From Vibrio splendidus (GTDB lineage Bacteria > Pseudomonadota > Gammaproteobacteria > Enterobacterales > Vibrionaceae): DNA of 64,000 nucleotides. Made by a program: the position numbers and the translations under genes. The stretch spans positions 434,001-498,000 of the forward strand of contig NZ_AP025509.1 in the NCBI RefSeq assembly GCF_024347615.1. The letters run 5' to 3'. Of the stretch, positions 19,566 through 28,260 are shown piece after piece (position 1 is the stretch's first letter; every line of letters begins with the position of its first letter). The notes beneath the pieces are model-generated. The model did not search any database and had not been told where the DNA came from. It worked only from the letters and a program-made list of their open reading frames with translations.

Positions 19566-20366
19566 ATGCAAACGGATAAAGTGATGCAGACAAGACACAT
19601 AAACACACCAGAAAAATTACTCCAGCGTTTAGATGCGATTGGGGAGTCTTTGGAAGCATCGGGTAAGGCTCATGCTTTACTGGGATTGGGCTCGGTAGGT
19701 ATTGAAACAGAACGACTTGATCAGTATTCAGATGTCGATTTTTTCGCGATAGTACAAACGGGGCATAAGCAGTATTTCTTAGACAGCTTGCATTGGCTAT
19801 CTGATATTCACCCAATCGACTACGCGGTGAGAAACACCGTCGATGGCTATAAAGTCTTATACGCTGACGGAATCTTTTGCGAGTTTGCGGTGTTTGAATC
19901 CCACGAGTTAGCGCATATTCCATTTGCTGAAGGGCGCATTGTTTGGCAGCAACCTGAATTTGATACTCAGTGCTGTATCCCACCACAAAAAGGGGCGGCA
20001 GAAGCTAATTCGCAAGAGTGGATCATAGGCGAAGCATTAACCAATCTTTATGTGGGTATGTCTCGTCATAACCGAGGCGAAAAGCTGTCGGGCAGTCGGT
20101 TCGTTCAATCTTACGCACTTGATCGTTTGATCGATCTTGTGGATCAAACTGAGCATTCTGAGCCTGAATTCGTCGATGAATTTATGTCGGATAGAAGGCT
20201 AGAAGCACGCTTTCCTAAGTTTGCTCAATCGCTACCAACCTTTACCCAAGGTTACGAGCGCACGGCTGAATCGGCACTTGCCCAACTAGCGTTCCTCAAC
20301 ACCCACTTCACAGTTAACCAAGCCATGTGTGACCGAATCACTGAACTGTGTTCCAGTAAAGATTAA
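19566..20366 (+). CDS. nucleotidyltransferase-fold protein, ~266 aa
   Basis: The N-terminal region contains GLGSVGIETERLDQYSDVDFFAI, a Gly-Ser ... Asp-x-Asp pattern of the DNA polymerase beta-like nucleotidyltransferase superfamily (as in aminoglycoside adenylyltransferases). The C-terminal half is helical, with SGSRFVQSYALDRLIDL. I chose the ATG at 19566 (GGGGA nine bases ahead) over a TTG at 19533. The natural substrate is unknown; I have no basis for calling resistance. Stands alone between dsdA and the trpS leader. Confidence 0.65.
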   Translation: MQTDKVMQTRHINTPEKLLQRLDAIGESLEASGKAHALLGLGSVGIETERLDQYSDVDFFAIVQTGHKQYFLDSLHWLSDIHPIDYAVRNTVDGYKVLYADGIFCEFAVFESHELAHIPFAEGRIVWQQPEFDTQCCIPPQKGAAEANSQEWIIGEALTNLYVGMSRHNRGEKLSGSRFVQSYALDRLIDLVDQTEHSEPEFVDEFMSDRRLEARFPKFAQSLPTFTQGYERTAESALAQLAFLNTHFTVNQAMCDRITELCSSKD

Positions 20367-20454
20367 GCCTATAACCTGTTAATCTTAAGACCTATTTTCT
20401 TGGTGCGCGTAAATAACAGTTGTCGCTCGTCTGTATTGTTGATAGGTTTTAACC

Positions 20455-20514
20455 ATGAAATTTAATTCTGCTTCAACTTCAACTTCAATTTTCTTTTGGT
20501 GGTGCTCTCAATAG
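20455..20514 (+). CDS. Trp-rich leader peptide of trpS, 19 aa
   Basis: Short ORF MKFNSASTSTSIFFWWCSQ with tandem tryptophan codons (TGG TGG, residues 15-16, bases 20497-20502), ending 109 bases before the tryptophanyl-tRNA synthetase start. AGG lies eight bases before the ATG. The position of the Trp codons relative to the downstream stems is that of a classical attenuator leader, like the trp operon leader: ribosomes short of charged tRNA-Trp would stall on them. Not previously known to me for this gene; the inference comes from sequence alone. Confidence 0.75.
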   Translation: MKFNSASTSTSIFFWWCSQ

Positions 20515-20618
20515 AGCAGCACGGAATACTTACATTCTTTAGCTGCTGGACGGTAGCTAAGAATGTCATCAAAAATGTCGCCTCTTTTTATCTCCAGTAG
20601 CCTTTCTAACTTGGAGAT
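20502..20618 (+). promoter_or_regulatory. attenuator-like structured leader of trpS
   Basis: Four mutually related stems can be drawn. 1:2, GTGCTCT (20502-20508) with AGAGCA(g)CAC (20513-20522), spanning the end of the leader ORF. 2:3, AGCAGC (20515-20520) with GCTGCT (20542-20547). 3:4, ACATTCTT-AGCT (20532-20544, one bulged T) with AGCTAAGAATGT (20555-20566). 1:2 excludes 2:3, and 2:3 excludes 3:4. A fifth element, ATCTCCA (20590-20596) with TGGAGAT (20612-20618), hides the GGAG Shine-Dalgarno of trpS. The 3:4 stem is not followed directly by a U-run (TCTTTTTA comes about 15 bases later), so control may be transcriptional, Rho-linked or translational. Confidence 0.65.
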
Positions 20619-20623
20619 ACACC

Positions 20624-21685
20624 ATGAATACCAACTCAAACAGCCATACCGACAGCAATAATATTGGCAGTAAGAACAATACCAACAAGCCTGAAATCAT
20701 TCTGACTGGCGATAGAGCTACTGGGCCTTTGCATTTGGGTCATTACGTCGGTTCACTTAAACAAAGAGTCTCTTTGCAGCATATTCACGACCAAACGATA
20801 TTGGTCGCTGACATGCAAGGGCTTACCGACAACGCCCATAATCCTTCGAAGGTTTCTTCCAACATTCTCAATGTAGTCGCTGACTATCTTGCGGTGGGTA
20901 TCGACCCGACCAAGACCACGATTTGTCTGCAATCACAGCTGCCGGTGTTAGCTGAGCTCACCATGTTCTACAGCAATCTTGTTTCTATCGCTCGCTTGGA
21001 ACGCAATCCAACGGTCAAAAGCGAGATTCAGAACAAGGAGTTTGGTCGCTCTATTCCAGCAGGCTTCCTCACTTATCCAATCTCACAGGCGGCAGACATC
21101 ACTGCTTTTAACGCGACTTTAGTGCCTGTTGGCGATGATCAATTGCCGATGTTAGAACAAACCAATGAGATAGTAAGGAAAGTGAATTCGCTCGCTGGCA
21201 AATCAATCTTGAATGAATGCAGACCGCTTCTCAGCAATGCATCTCGCCTCCCTAGTACCGATGGTAAAAGTAAGATGTCTAAATCGATGGGCAACGCCAT
21301 TAATTTGGGTGCAACAGAAAAAGAGATCAGAGCTGCAGTCAAATCCATGTATACCGACCCAAATCATCTACGAATTGAAGACCCAGGCAAGGTAGAAGGG
21401 AATATCGTGTTCACTTATCTTGATGCTTTTCACACAGACGATAACTATGTCAGTCAACTAAAAGAGCATTACCAAAGAGGTGGGCTAGGCGATGGACAAA
21501 CTAAGAAAGTGTTGGAAGAGTGCTTACAGGAGATGCTTCGTCCTATTCGTGAAAGAAGATCAGAGTTACTGGATGATAAAGCGCAACTCATCGATATTTT
21601 GCGCCAAGGCACACAAGTATCGAGAGAAAGAACAGAAACCGTGTTGTTTGATGTTAAAGAACTATTTGGCCTGAACATCTTGTAG
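20624..21685 (+). CDS. trpS: tryptophanyl-tRNA synthetase, 353 aa
   Basis: Class I aminoacyl-tRNA synthetase charging tRNA-Trp. HIGH signature as GPLHLGHYVGS (HLGH at residues 37-40) and KMSKS at 217-221 (GKSKMSKSMGNAI). There is a ~22-residue Asn/Ser-rich N-terminal extension before the conserved core (PEIILTGDRATG), unusual for TrpS, which normally begins close to the first strand. RBS GGAG lies inside a hairpin. The leader peptide and stems upstream suggest induction by tryptophan starvation. Vibrios normally have a housekeeping trpS near dam/rpe on the main chromosome; no such neighbours are here, so this may be a second copy, which I cannot test. Confidence 0.92.
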   Translation: MNTNSNSHTDSNNIGSKNNTNKPEIILTGDRATGPLHLGHYVGSLKQRVSLQHIHDQTILVADMQGLTDNAHNPSKVSSNILNVVADYLAVGIDPTKTTICLQSQLPVLAELTMFYSNLVSIARLERNPTVKSEIQNKEFGRSIPAGFLTYPISQAADITAFNATLVPVGDDQLPMLEQTNEIVRKVNSLAGKSILNECRPLLSNASRLPSTDGKSKMSKSMGNAINLGATEKEIRAAVKSMYTDPNHLRIEDPGKVEGNIVFTYLDAFHTDDNYVSQLKEHYQRGGLGDGQTKKVLEECLQEMLRPIRERRSELLDDKAQLIDILRQGTQVSRERTETVLFDVKELFGLNIL

Positions 21686-22082
21686 GTCTCTTCAGCGATT
21701 ATTATTCATCTTTCCCCCTTTCATGCTCACCTATTCATCGGTCGAGTGCCCGATAGCGATCTGATTTCGCCATCGGATACTCGACCTGTGTGAAACCACC
21801 AAAGAGGTTATCGTTTACGTGACTTCTTTGGATTGGTTTTAATGCTTGTTACTGTGCGATTTATCACTCCCTATTTATAGAAATAACACTTCAATATTTA
21901 GCTAACTATAAGATTTTAAATAAATTTTGGCTGTATATCTCAGTTCGAAATACATCATTAATTATGTTTTGAATTAATCTCACATATGCAACTTAGTTGG
22001 TTTCTTTATGTGTAATATCTATCGTTAAGATGTGCGCTCATCGAGTTGATGAATTTATAAAACATAATTATAAAGGTGATGT
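21686..22082. other. intergenic region between trpS and the M4 protease, 397 bp
   Basis: Contains the large imperfect hairpin at 21740-21786 and then about 250 bp of AT-rich sequence forming the promoter region of the protease. No small ORF with a convincing RBS seen. Confidence 0.6.
21740..21786. repeat. long imperfect inverted repeat after trpS
   Basis: Outer arms GGTCGAGT and ACTCGACC (8 bp) continue inward through CCGAT/ATCGG and GCGA/TCGC, with single-base bulges and a ~7-base loop. No T-run follows on either strand. May be an mRNA 3'-end stabilising hairpin, a Rho-type end or a protein-binding site. Confidence 0.6.
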
Positions 22083-24119
22083 ATGCGTAGTACACATTTA
22101 CTAATGCTATTTCCGATAGCTTTCACGTCTCAAGCAGCCAACGTTGTCCACTATTCAAAAGTTGATTTGTCTAAAGTGCTTAATAATACAAAACAAGGGT
22201 TTACAGCCGTAAGTGAGCCGCTTTCTTATCAAGATATTACCCAAGTCAACATAGACACAACAACGCTGTTACGTAAGAAGCAATTCCATTATGGAGTACC
22301 TGTCTACGGACAATCTGTGGTCGTGGATCTTTCTAAGCAAGGTATTGCAACAGCCGTTGATGGCCAAGTCTTAACAGGCATCGAGTCTGATATTGGTTCA
22401 ACACTACCGCTGATTAACGCTAAACAAGCCGTTGAAATTGCGAAATCAAAGCACAAAGGAATTGCAGCAGCGACCATTCGTGACCCTAATACCGAGCTTG
22501 TTATCTGGCTTGATCAACAGGAACAAGCACGCCTCATCTACAAGATTGATTTCTTACAAACCAAAGGAATGGGGCCTTCAAGACCAATTACGCTTGTTGA
22601 TGCGAAATCGGGAGAGTTACTCGATCAGTGGGAAGGCATTGCTTTCATTGAAGCTGAGGGACCTGGTGGAAACGAGAAAAGCGGTCGTTACTACTTTGGT
22701 TCAAATACGGGATTTGGAGGATTTCAAGTTAACTCGAATTGCCAAATGGACAGCCAGAATGTTGTCACTCTGAACATGAACAATCAGCAGAGTTCAGGAC
22801 AAATACATCGGTTTAGTTGTAACGGTAACAATGGCGTGAACGTTAACAATTATCGCGCAGTGAATGGTGCTTATGCGCCTATGAATGACGCTCATTATTT
22901 TGGACAACGTGTATTCGACATGTACCAAGATTGGCTAAATACACGTCCGATTAAGCAAAAACTTACGATGCGTGTTCACTATGGTTCAAACTATGGGAAC
23001 GCATTTTGGGATGGTCGCCAAATGACATTTGGTGATGGCGACCAATCTATGTACCCGTTAGCGACATGGGATGTAATTGCCCATGAGGTGAGCCACGGTT
23101 TTACTGAACAAAACTCCGGACTTGAGTACCGTGGAATGTCAGGCGGTATGAATGAATCTTTCTCAGATGTGGCCGCTGCCGCATTAAGTGAATTTGTGCA
23201 CGGTAGCTTCAATTGGAAGATGGGCGAGCATGTAATGAAAAATAGTGATGCAATGCGTTACTTCATTCAACCAAGCCAAGATGGTATATCTATTGACCAC
23301 GTCAACCAATACTATAGCGGCATTGATGTACACCACAGTTCAGGAGTCTTTAATAAAGCGTTCTACCATTTGTCGACAAGTAATAACTGGGGTATTAAAA
23401 AAGCGTTTAAGGCCTACGCGACGGCTAACCAGCTTTACTGGACACCTAACTCGGATTTTCAACAAGGTGCTGACGGTGTCTGCAAAGCCGCTAAAGATCT
23501 TGGTTATGAAACCTCAGCTGTAAGTTCAGCGTTTAGTCAGGTAGGTATTGATGTTCAAAACTGTGGTGCGGGCCAACCAAATCCAAATCCTAACCCGCCA
23601 ACTCCAACTCCGGGTGTTGTAGAGCTAGAGATCAATACACCAACGCCTATACAAGGCGAAAGTGAGAATCAACAACAATTTGTGCTTAAGAACGCGCCGG
23701 CTGATGAAGTGTGGATTCAGACTTATAATGGCTACGGCGATGTCGATATGTACGTTGCAATCGGTCGACCAGCAACGATCAATGACTATGATTGTTCTTC
23801 GACCAATCAGGGTAACCGCGAATACTGTGGTTTTAGTGGGATACAGGGAAGTGACGTATACGTGATGGCTGCTGGGACTCAAGGTTCGATGGATGCGTAT
23901 GTTGCTGTGAGTGCTGACTTAGAAGCTCCTCAGCCTGAGCCAGAACCAGAACCACAAGGCTTGTGTGACAACCTTCAAGAGTGGAATCCTAACTACTACT
24001 ATCCTACTGGTGCGGCTGTTCAATATTATGGCCACCGATTCACCGCATCGGTGGACAATTGGGGTGCAGATCCGTTCGATAATTATTGGTATTGGGCATT
24101 TGAAGGTGCTTGTTACTAG
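22083..24119 (+). CDS. secreted M4 metalloprotease (vibriolysin/thermolysin family) with chitin-binding tail, 678 aa
   Basis: Signal peptide (ending SQAA), FTP/PepSY propeptide (residues ~40-195), M4 catalytic domain with zinc motif HEVSH (His334, Glu335, His338) and GGMNESFSD supplying the third zinc ligand Glu, the C-terminal M4 subdomain with the HHSSGVFNKAFY active-site His, a Pro/Asn linker (PNPNPNPPTPTP), a PPC-type beta-sandwich domain (~520-625), a PEPEPEP linker, and a C-terminal chitin-binding type 5/12 module (LQEWNPNYYYPTGAAVQYYG). Probably exported by type II secretion. The chitin-binding module suggests activity on chitin-bound protein. RBS AAGGTGATGT precedes ATG; followed by a terminator. 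Confidence 0.92.
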   Translation: MRSTHLLMLFPIAFTSQAANVVHYSKVDLSKVLNNTKQGFTAVSEPLSYQDITQVNIDTTTLLRKKQFHYGVPVYGQSVVVDLSKQGIATAVDGQVLTGIESDIGSTLPLINAKQAVEIAKSKHKGIAAATIRDPNTELVIWLDQQEQARLIYKIDFLQTKGMGPSRPITLVDAKSGELLDQWEGIAFIEAEGPGGNEKSGRYYFGSNTGFGGFQVNSNCQMDSQNVVTLNMNNQQSSGQIHRFSCNGNNGVNVNNYRAVNGAYAPMNDAHYFGQRVFDMYQDWLNTRPIKQKLTMRVHYGSNYGNAFWDGRQMTFGDGDQSMYPLATWDVIAHEVSHGFTEQNSGLEYRGMSGGMNESFSDVAAAALSEFVHGSFNWKMGEHVMKNSDAMRYFIQPSQDGISIDHVNQYYSGIDVHHSSGVFNKAFYHLSTSNNWGIKKAFKAYATANQLYWTPNSDFQQGADGVCKAAKDLGYETSAVSSAFSQVGIDVQNCGAGQPNPNPNPPTPTPGVVELEINTPTPIQGESENQQQFVLKNAPADEVWIQTYNGYGDVDMYVAIGRPATINDYDCSSTNQGNREYCGFSGIQGSDVYVMAAGTQGSMDAYVAVSADLEAPQPEPEPEPQGLCDNLQEWNPNYYYPTGAAVQYYGHRFTASVDNWGADPFDNYWYWAFEGACY

Positions 24120-24153
24120 TTAAAACGGTTTAAAGTGACGTAATACCTATGAT

Positions 24154-24186
24154 AAGGGAGCGCAGTCAGTGCTCCCTTTATTCGTT
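24154..24186 (+). terminator. terminator after the M4 protease
   Basis: AAGGGAGC pairs with GCTCCCTT around a nine-base loop, then TTATTCG. Confidence 0.75.
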
Positions 24187-24310
24187 CAAAGTGAGAAGTG
24201 AAGATGTACGCTTATCTTGTGTTAGTAAATCTAACATTAGAGTATGTAACTTAGCGTTATTCAGCATTTAATATTCAACATTTAGTAACGACGAGACAAG
24301 GACGATTAAA

Positions 24311-24696
<386 letters not shown>

Positions 24697-24832
24697 TTTT
24701 AGACCTACAATCGTACGCTTTTCTTTACTCTTCAAGTACATGACATTTCACTTTTACGCTGCTCGGTGCTGGATGTAGTTAACCAAATAAATTACAATCG
24801 AACGATGTTTTATTAATTCGTGCTTTATCACT

Positions 24833-25312
24833 ATGATGAGAAACTTACTCATATTCATCGTTAGCCTGTTTTTCTTAACAGCTTGCTCTTCAACGAGTCA
24901 TCATCAGCTAGACGAGAATACATTGAGCAACGAAGACGCAATGTCGAAAAGCTTGGAAGAAGAGAGCAATATCGATGTTGCAACTGATACAAGTGCTGAG
25001 ACCAACGTTGAATCTTCCCATGAATCGTTCGTTAATCATCAACCAATAACTGATCATGAATCAAACTCAAACCTTGATTCAAATAATGACACGATAACTC
25101 ACGCCAATGCAGAGCCAGAATCAGTGGAACCTTCTCAAGTAGCAGCGACAGATACAACTCAAAGCGATGCTAAGAGTGGCGGTGAAAAAGGTATCGGAAG
25201 CTATTTTATTCGTCATAACCAACCGACTAAGACCGTGATTAAATCACTAGAGGGCGTGACAGATGCATTAAACGTCATGACGTTTGGGATATTTGCCACC
25301 GGTAATGGTTAA
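24833..25312 (+). CDS. acidic lipoprotein of unknown function, 159 aa
   Basis: Type II signal peptide with lipobox LTAC (cysteine ~18), then a Ser/Asn/Asp/Glu-rich, probably disordered stretch of ~95 residues, and a short ordered C-terminus (GSYFIRHNQPTKTVIKSLEG). Two ATGs in tandem (24833, 24836) could be the start; no good RBS is visible. I do not recognise a family. Followed by a terminator, so monocistronic. Confidence 0.6.
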   Translation: MMRNLLIFIVSLFFLTACSSTSHHQLDENTLSNEDAMSKSLEEESNIDVATDTSAETNVESSHESFVNHQPITDHESNSNLDSNNDTITHANAEPESVEPSQVAATDTTQSDAKSGGEKGIGSYFIRHNQPTKTVIKSLEGVTDALNVMTFGIFATGNG

Positions 25313-25669
25313 ACCGTTAACCAAGAATACCAACCTAATAGATAGAATTAAACGTGAAGGCGAGCCCAGTGGTTCGCCTTTTTTGATCCTAAATCTGGCC
25401 ATCACTGTGCTTAATAATCGAGTTCACCTATCTGAGCGTTTGAGTCAAGTGACGGTTAACGAAAATAGGAAATTATTAGTTCTGGAAGGGACTCGCCGAA
25501 TTTAACGTGTTTGACTTGTTATATGCATCAGAGGTTCTAATACTCATCCGAAAGTAAGCAATGAAATCTAATCTTACAAAGACAACTCTTATATTCATAT
25601 GTGAGCATAGTAAGATGTTTGCTGTTAGGTTCGGTTTAGGTTTAGTTATCAATATTCTAGGGAAGAAAA
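25313..25669. other. intergenic region before the carbonic anhydrase gene, 357 bp
   Basis: Holds the terminator at 25354-25383, then AT-rich promoter sequence leading to the RBS GGGAAGAAAA of the next gene. I see no additional gene. Confidence 0.5.
25354..25385 (+). terminator. terminator of the AGGCGA/TTCGCC type
   Basis: AAGGCGAGCC pairs with GGTTCGCCTT (one wobble pair), then TTTTGA. The same terminator design recurs near 26564 and 27475 in this window. Confidence 0.75.
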
Positions 25670-26530
25670 ATGAACAACAAGAGTGTGTTTTTAAGTGTCG
25701 CGATGGTGATGTTGTCAGCTCATGCAAATGCATCAGACGCGAGCCATGAGTCTGTATCAGATGGTGTTATCGCAGAACAAAGAGCGAAGCTTTCTGAAAA
25801 TACCCAAGGACAAGGTTTTGGACCGCAAGCCCCACGAGATTTGGGTTCATTGAAAGGAACAAATACCAGACTGTTTTCGGATGCCCCTGATTCGACAGCG
25901 ATGAACTTATGTAATATTCACTTCCATAAAAATGCTGAGCATAAAGGCGGCGAGTTTACTCAATATGCTGGCAACGGTGATGGTAAGGGATTCCAGAGTG
26001 GCTTTAAATACACAGGCAAGTTGAGTTCTGCTGAGCTGAAACCATTTGAGGGCAAGGTTTGTCCGAGCGATCATGGTTCTTTGCATTCGGGCGACACCAT
26101 TGAAGTTCACTATGTTTATTCAACGGCGCAAGTTGAACCGGGTGAAACACTGGGTGCTTGTTTTAACGACGCGATTACCAACCCGCAACTGCGTGTTGAA
26201 ACTCAAGTCTATGTATTAGTTAATGACGACAAAGCTCTCGACTTTGAAGCATTAGCGAAACACTCTAAAGTCAACGGTTTAAACCAAGCACCAAATATTC
26301 CTCAAAATACGGGTTCAGCGATTCAATACGCAGGCTCTACAACGGGTCCTGGTTACAATGAGCAAGGTTCACCTTTCCAAGTAACATGGAGCGTTAGACC
26401 ACAAGTCGCGAAAGTAAATATCGCGACAGTGGGTAGCTGGTGTGAAGGTAATGACTTTAACGAAGATCACGCCCACGGTGTAAGAAATATAGTCGTAAAC
26501 CCAGAGTTACTGTCTCCAATCGCTAACTAA
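25670..26530 (+). CDS. delta-class-like carbonic anhydrase, secreted/periplasmic, 286 aa
   Basis: Signal peptide (ending ANAS) followed by a mature protein with NLCNIHFHKNAEHKGGEF, an HxH pattern characteristic of zinc binding in carbonic anhydrases, plus SDHGSLHSGDTIEVHYVYS downstream, which could supply the third ligand. Pairs of cysteines (NLC ... KVC; GACFND ... GSWCEG) suggest disulphides. The layout agrees with bacterial proteins annotated as delta-class carbonic anhydrase; CO2 hydration in the periplasm is the likely activity. Assignment is by motif recall. RBS GGGAAG; single gene with its own terminator. Confidence 0.7.
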   Translation: MNNKSVFLSVAMVMLSAHANASDASHESVSDGVIAEQRAKLSENTQGQGFGPQAPRDLGSLKGTNTRLFSDAPDSTAMNLCNIHFHKNAEHKGGEFTQYAGNGDGKGFQSGFKYTGKLSSAELKPFEGKVCPSDHGSLHSGDTIEVHYVYSTAQVEPGETLGACFNDAITNPQLRVETQVYVLVNDDKALDFEALAKHSKVNGLNQAPNIPQNTGSAIQYAGSTTGPGYNEQGSPFQVTWSVRPQVAKVNIATVGSWCEGNDFNEDHAHGVRNIVVNPELLSPIAN

Positions 26531-26561
26531 TCTTGTCACGTTGATTTTCTATCATTGTTTT

Positions 26562-26592
26562 CGAAGGCGAGCCTCTAGGTTCGCCTTTTTTG
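26562..26592 (+). terminator. terminator after the carbonic anhydrase gene
   Basis: AAGGCGAGCCT pairs with AGGTTCGCCTT (one wobble), followed by TTTTGTG. Confidence 0.78.
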
Positions 26593-26610
26593 TGTCTTAA
26601 CGAAAAACAC

Positions 26611-26652
26611 TTTGGTGACTGGTGACTGGTGACTGGTTTAAGTTTAAGTTTA
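26611..26652. repeat. short tandem repeats, GGTGACT x3 and TTTAAG x2
   Basis: Three consecutive copies of the heptamer GGTGACT, then two copies of TTTAAG followed by a third partial one. Lies between the carbonic anhydrase terminator and the lysE-type gene; no coding role seen. Confidence 0.7.
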
Positions 26653-26829
26653 TGTTTGGGGCTGGTGGGGCTGAGGCTAGGTTTAAGCTTAGTGGGGAAA
26701 TTACGTGTCACACTTATTCAAAACATGAGTTGTGTTAAACGTGCTTAGTCAAAAACGTTCTTTACCCGAATCGAAGCTCCATGATACGTTCATGATCAAT
26801 TATGTTGGGTTATAGATAAGGACAGTCCA

Positions 26830-27456
26830 ATGTCATTAGAAGGTGCGATTACATTCTTTATTGCTATGTTTATATTTGGTATTACTCCGGGACCTGGCGT
26901 ATTTGCCATTTTAGCTCGAGGCATGGTTAATGGTTGGCGAAAGTGCATCACTCTCTCGTTAGGGATGATATGCAGTGATCTTATTTACCTTGCGCTTGCC
27001 TGTTTTGGTCTAGCAACGATCGCCGAGAATTGGTCGATTGCGTTTGAGGTGATTCGCTACGTCGGTGCAGCTTATTTGATTTACTTGGGCTATAAGATGT
27101 TTAAGAGCTTACCTGAAGTGCAAGGCTCTGCGGAACTTGCGGCCAAACAGAGTCAGAAATCCGAACTCGCAAGTTTCGCGCAAGGCTTTTTGATTTCAGC
27201 TTCAAACCCTAAAGTGATTCTGTTTTATATTTCGTTCTTGCCGACTTTCATTGATCTGACAGTTCTGCGCTCACAAGATATTGTCTTGGTTTCTGGTTTA
27301 GCATCTGTTGCTCTAATGTCCGGTTTAATGCTTATCGCTGTAGGAGCGGGCAGAATGGCAGGTTTGCTGAAAACGCCACGCGCGCATAGAAGATTAAATC
27401 AAAGTGCTGGTGGAATAATGATTGCTGCGGGCTCATATTTGGCGATAAATCGATAA
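26830..27456 (+). CDS. LysE/RhtB-family amino-acid exporter, 208 aa
   Basis: Inner-membrane exporter with about six hydrophobic helices. Family signatures: FIFGITPGPGVFAILARG near the N-terminus and GFLISASNPKVILFYISFLPTFI in the second half; length typical (~205). Substrate unknown (homoserine, threonine, lysine and others in the family). AAGGACAGTCC precedes the ATG; a terminator follows the stop. Confidence 0.9.
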   Translation: MSLEGAITFFIAMFIFGITPGPGVFAILARGMVNGWRKCITLSLGMICSDLIYLALACFGLATIAENWSIAFEVIRYVGAAYLIYLGYKMFKSLPEVQGSAELAAKQSQKSELASFAQGFLISASNPKVILFYISFLPTFIDLTVLRSQDIVLVSGLASVALMSGLMLIAVGAGRMAGLLKTPRAHRRLNQSAGGIMIAAGSYLAINR

Positions 27457-27474
27457 ACAAGACTCCTTAAGCAG

Positions 27475-27505
27475 AAAGGCGAACCGATTGGTTCGCCTTT
27501 TTAGT
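27475..27505 (+). terminator. terminator after the LysE-type gene
   Basis: AAAGGCGAACC pairs with GGTTCGCCTTT around a short loop, followed by TTTAG. Confidence 0.78.
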
Positions 27506-27532
27506 TGCAGGAAAGTATCTAATGTTCGTGCA

Positions 27533-28138
27533 TTACGCGTCTACAAAAATCACTTCACCAGTAAGAAAACCATCGACCGAGCGCTCAAATGCTTTGCCAA
27601 CAAGCTTGCTCGGTACAGGTTCAAAACCGGGCATCATTTCACCGTAAACATCCCATGCTTCAGCAAGAACGGTCGGGTTAATGACATTGATACGTGTGTT
27701 TCTTGGCATTTCATAAGCGACAGTCTTAACGAAGGTATCAATTGCTCCGCTAGTGGTTGCATCAGCAATCGCAAAAGGAATGGGTTTAACATTCAAGATA
27801 CCGCTAATTAGAGTAAATGAACCGCCATCTGCAATGTACTTTTGGCCGATGCGAACAAGGTTGATTTGCCCCATCATTTTGCTCATTACCGTGGTCATCC
27901 ATTGACCTTCAGTCATATCCACAAAGGTATTGTATTCGCAGAGGCCAACGGTGTTCACAACCGCATCAAAGTGTCCCACGTTCTTGTACAGCGCTTCAAT
28001 TGATTGCGGGTCAGTGATATCGACGATGTGGTCGACATCGCCAGAGCGACCCGCTGTGATTACGTTGTGATTGCCTAACCCCATTAGTGCTGCTTGACCC
28101 ATCTTGCCACGTGCGCCAATTAGAATGATTGTTTTCAT
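27533..28138 (-). CDS. short-chain dehydrogenase/reductase, 201 aa
   Basis: NAD(P)-binding Rossmann protein: GARGKMGQAAL glycine motif at residues ~8-18 and NTVG in the core. The region SGAIDTFVKTVAYEM replaces the usual YxxSK active site, so catalysis is uncertain. Small for an SDR (usual ~250). I chose the ATG at 28138 (GGAGAACAAC ahead) rather than the longer ORF from 28201. Divergent from a LysR gene with ~120 bp between, which probably regulates it. Confidence 0.8.
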   Translation of the reverse strand: MKTIILIGARGKMGQAALMGLGNHNVITAGRSGDVDHIVDITDPQSIEALYKNVGHFDAVVNTVGLCEYNTFVDMTEGQWMTTVMSKMMGQINLVRIGQKYIADGGSFTLISGILNVKPIPFAIADATTSGAIDTFVKTVAYEMPRNTRINVINPTVLAEAWDVYGEMMPGFEPVPSKLVGKAFERSVDGFLTGEVIFVDA

Positions 28139-28260
28139 GTTGTTCTCCGATCTGTATGTGTTTCGTTTCGATGGAAGAACTTTAATCAAATAGCTAAACA
28201 AGTAGAAACAAAGCTTAATTGTGAGTGTTACTGGTTTTTCTTGTTGAGTGTTACACTGAC

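Noticed and set aside
19566..20366. Aminoglycoside resistance gene
   Set aside because: Only the general nucleotidyltransferase motif is present; no resistance-enzyme signature.
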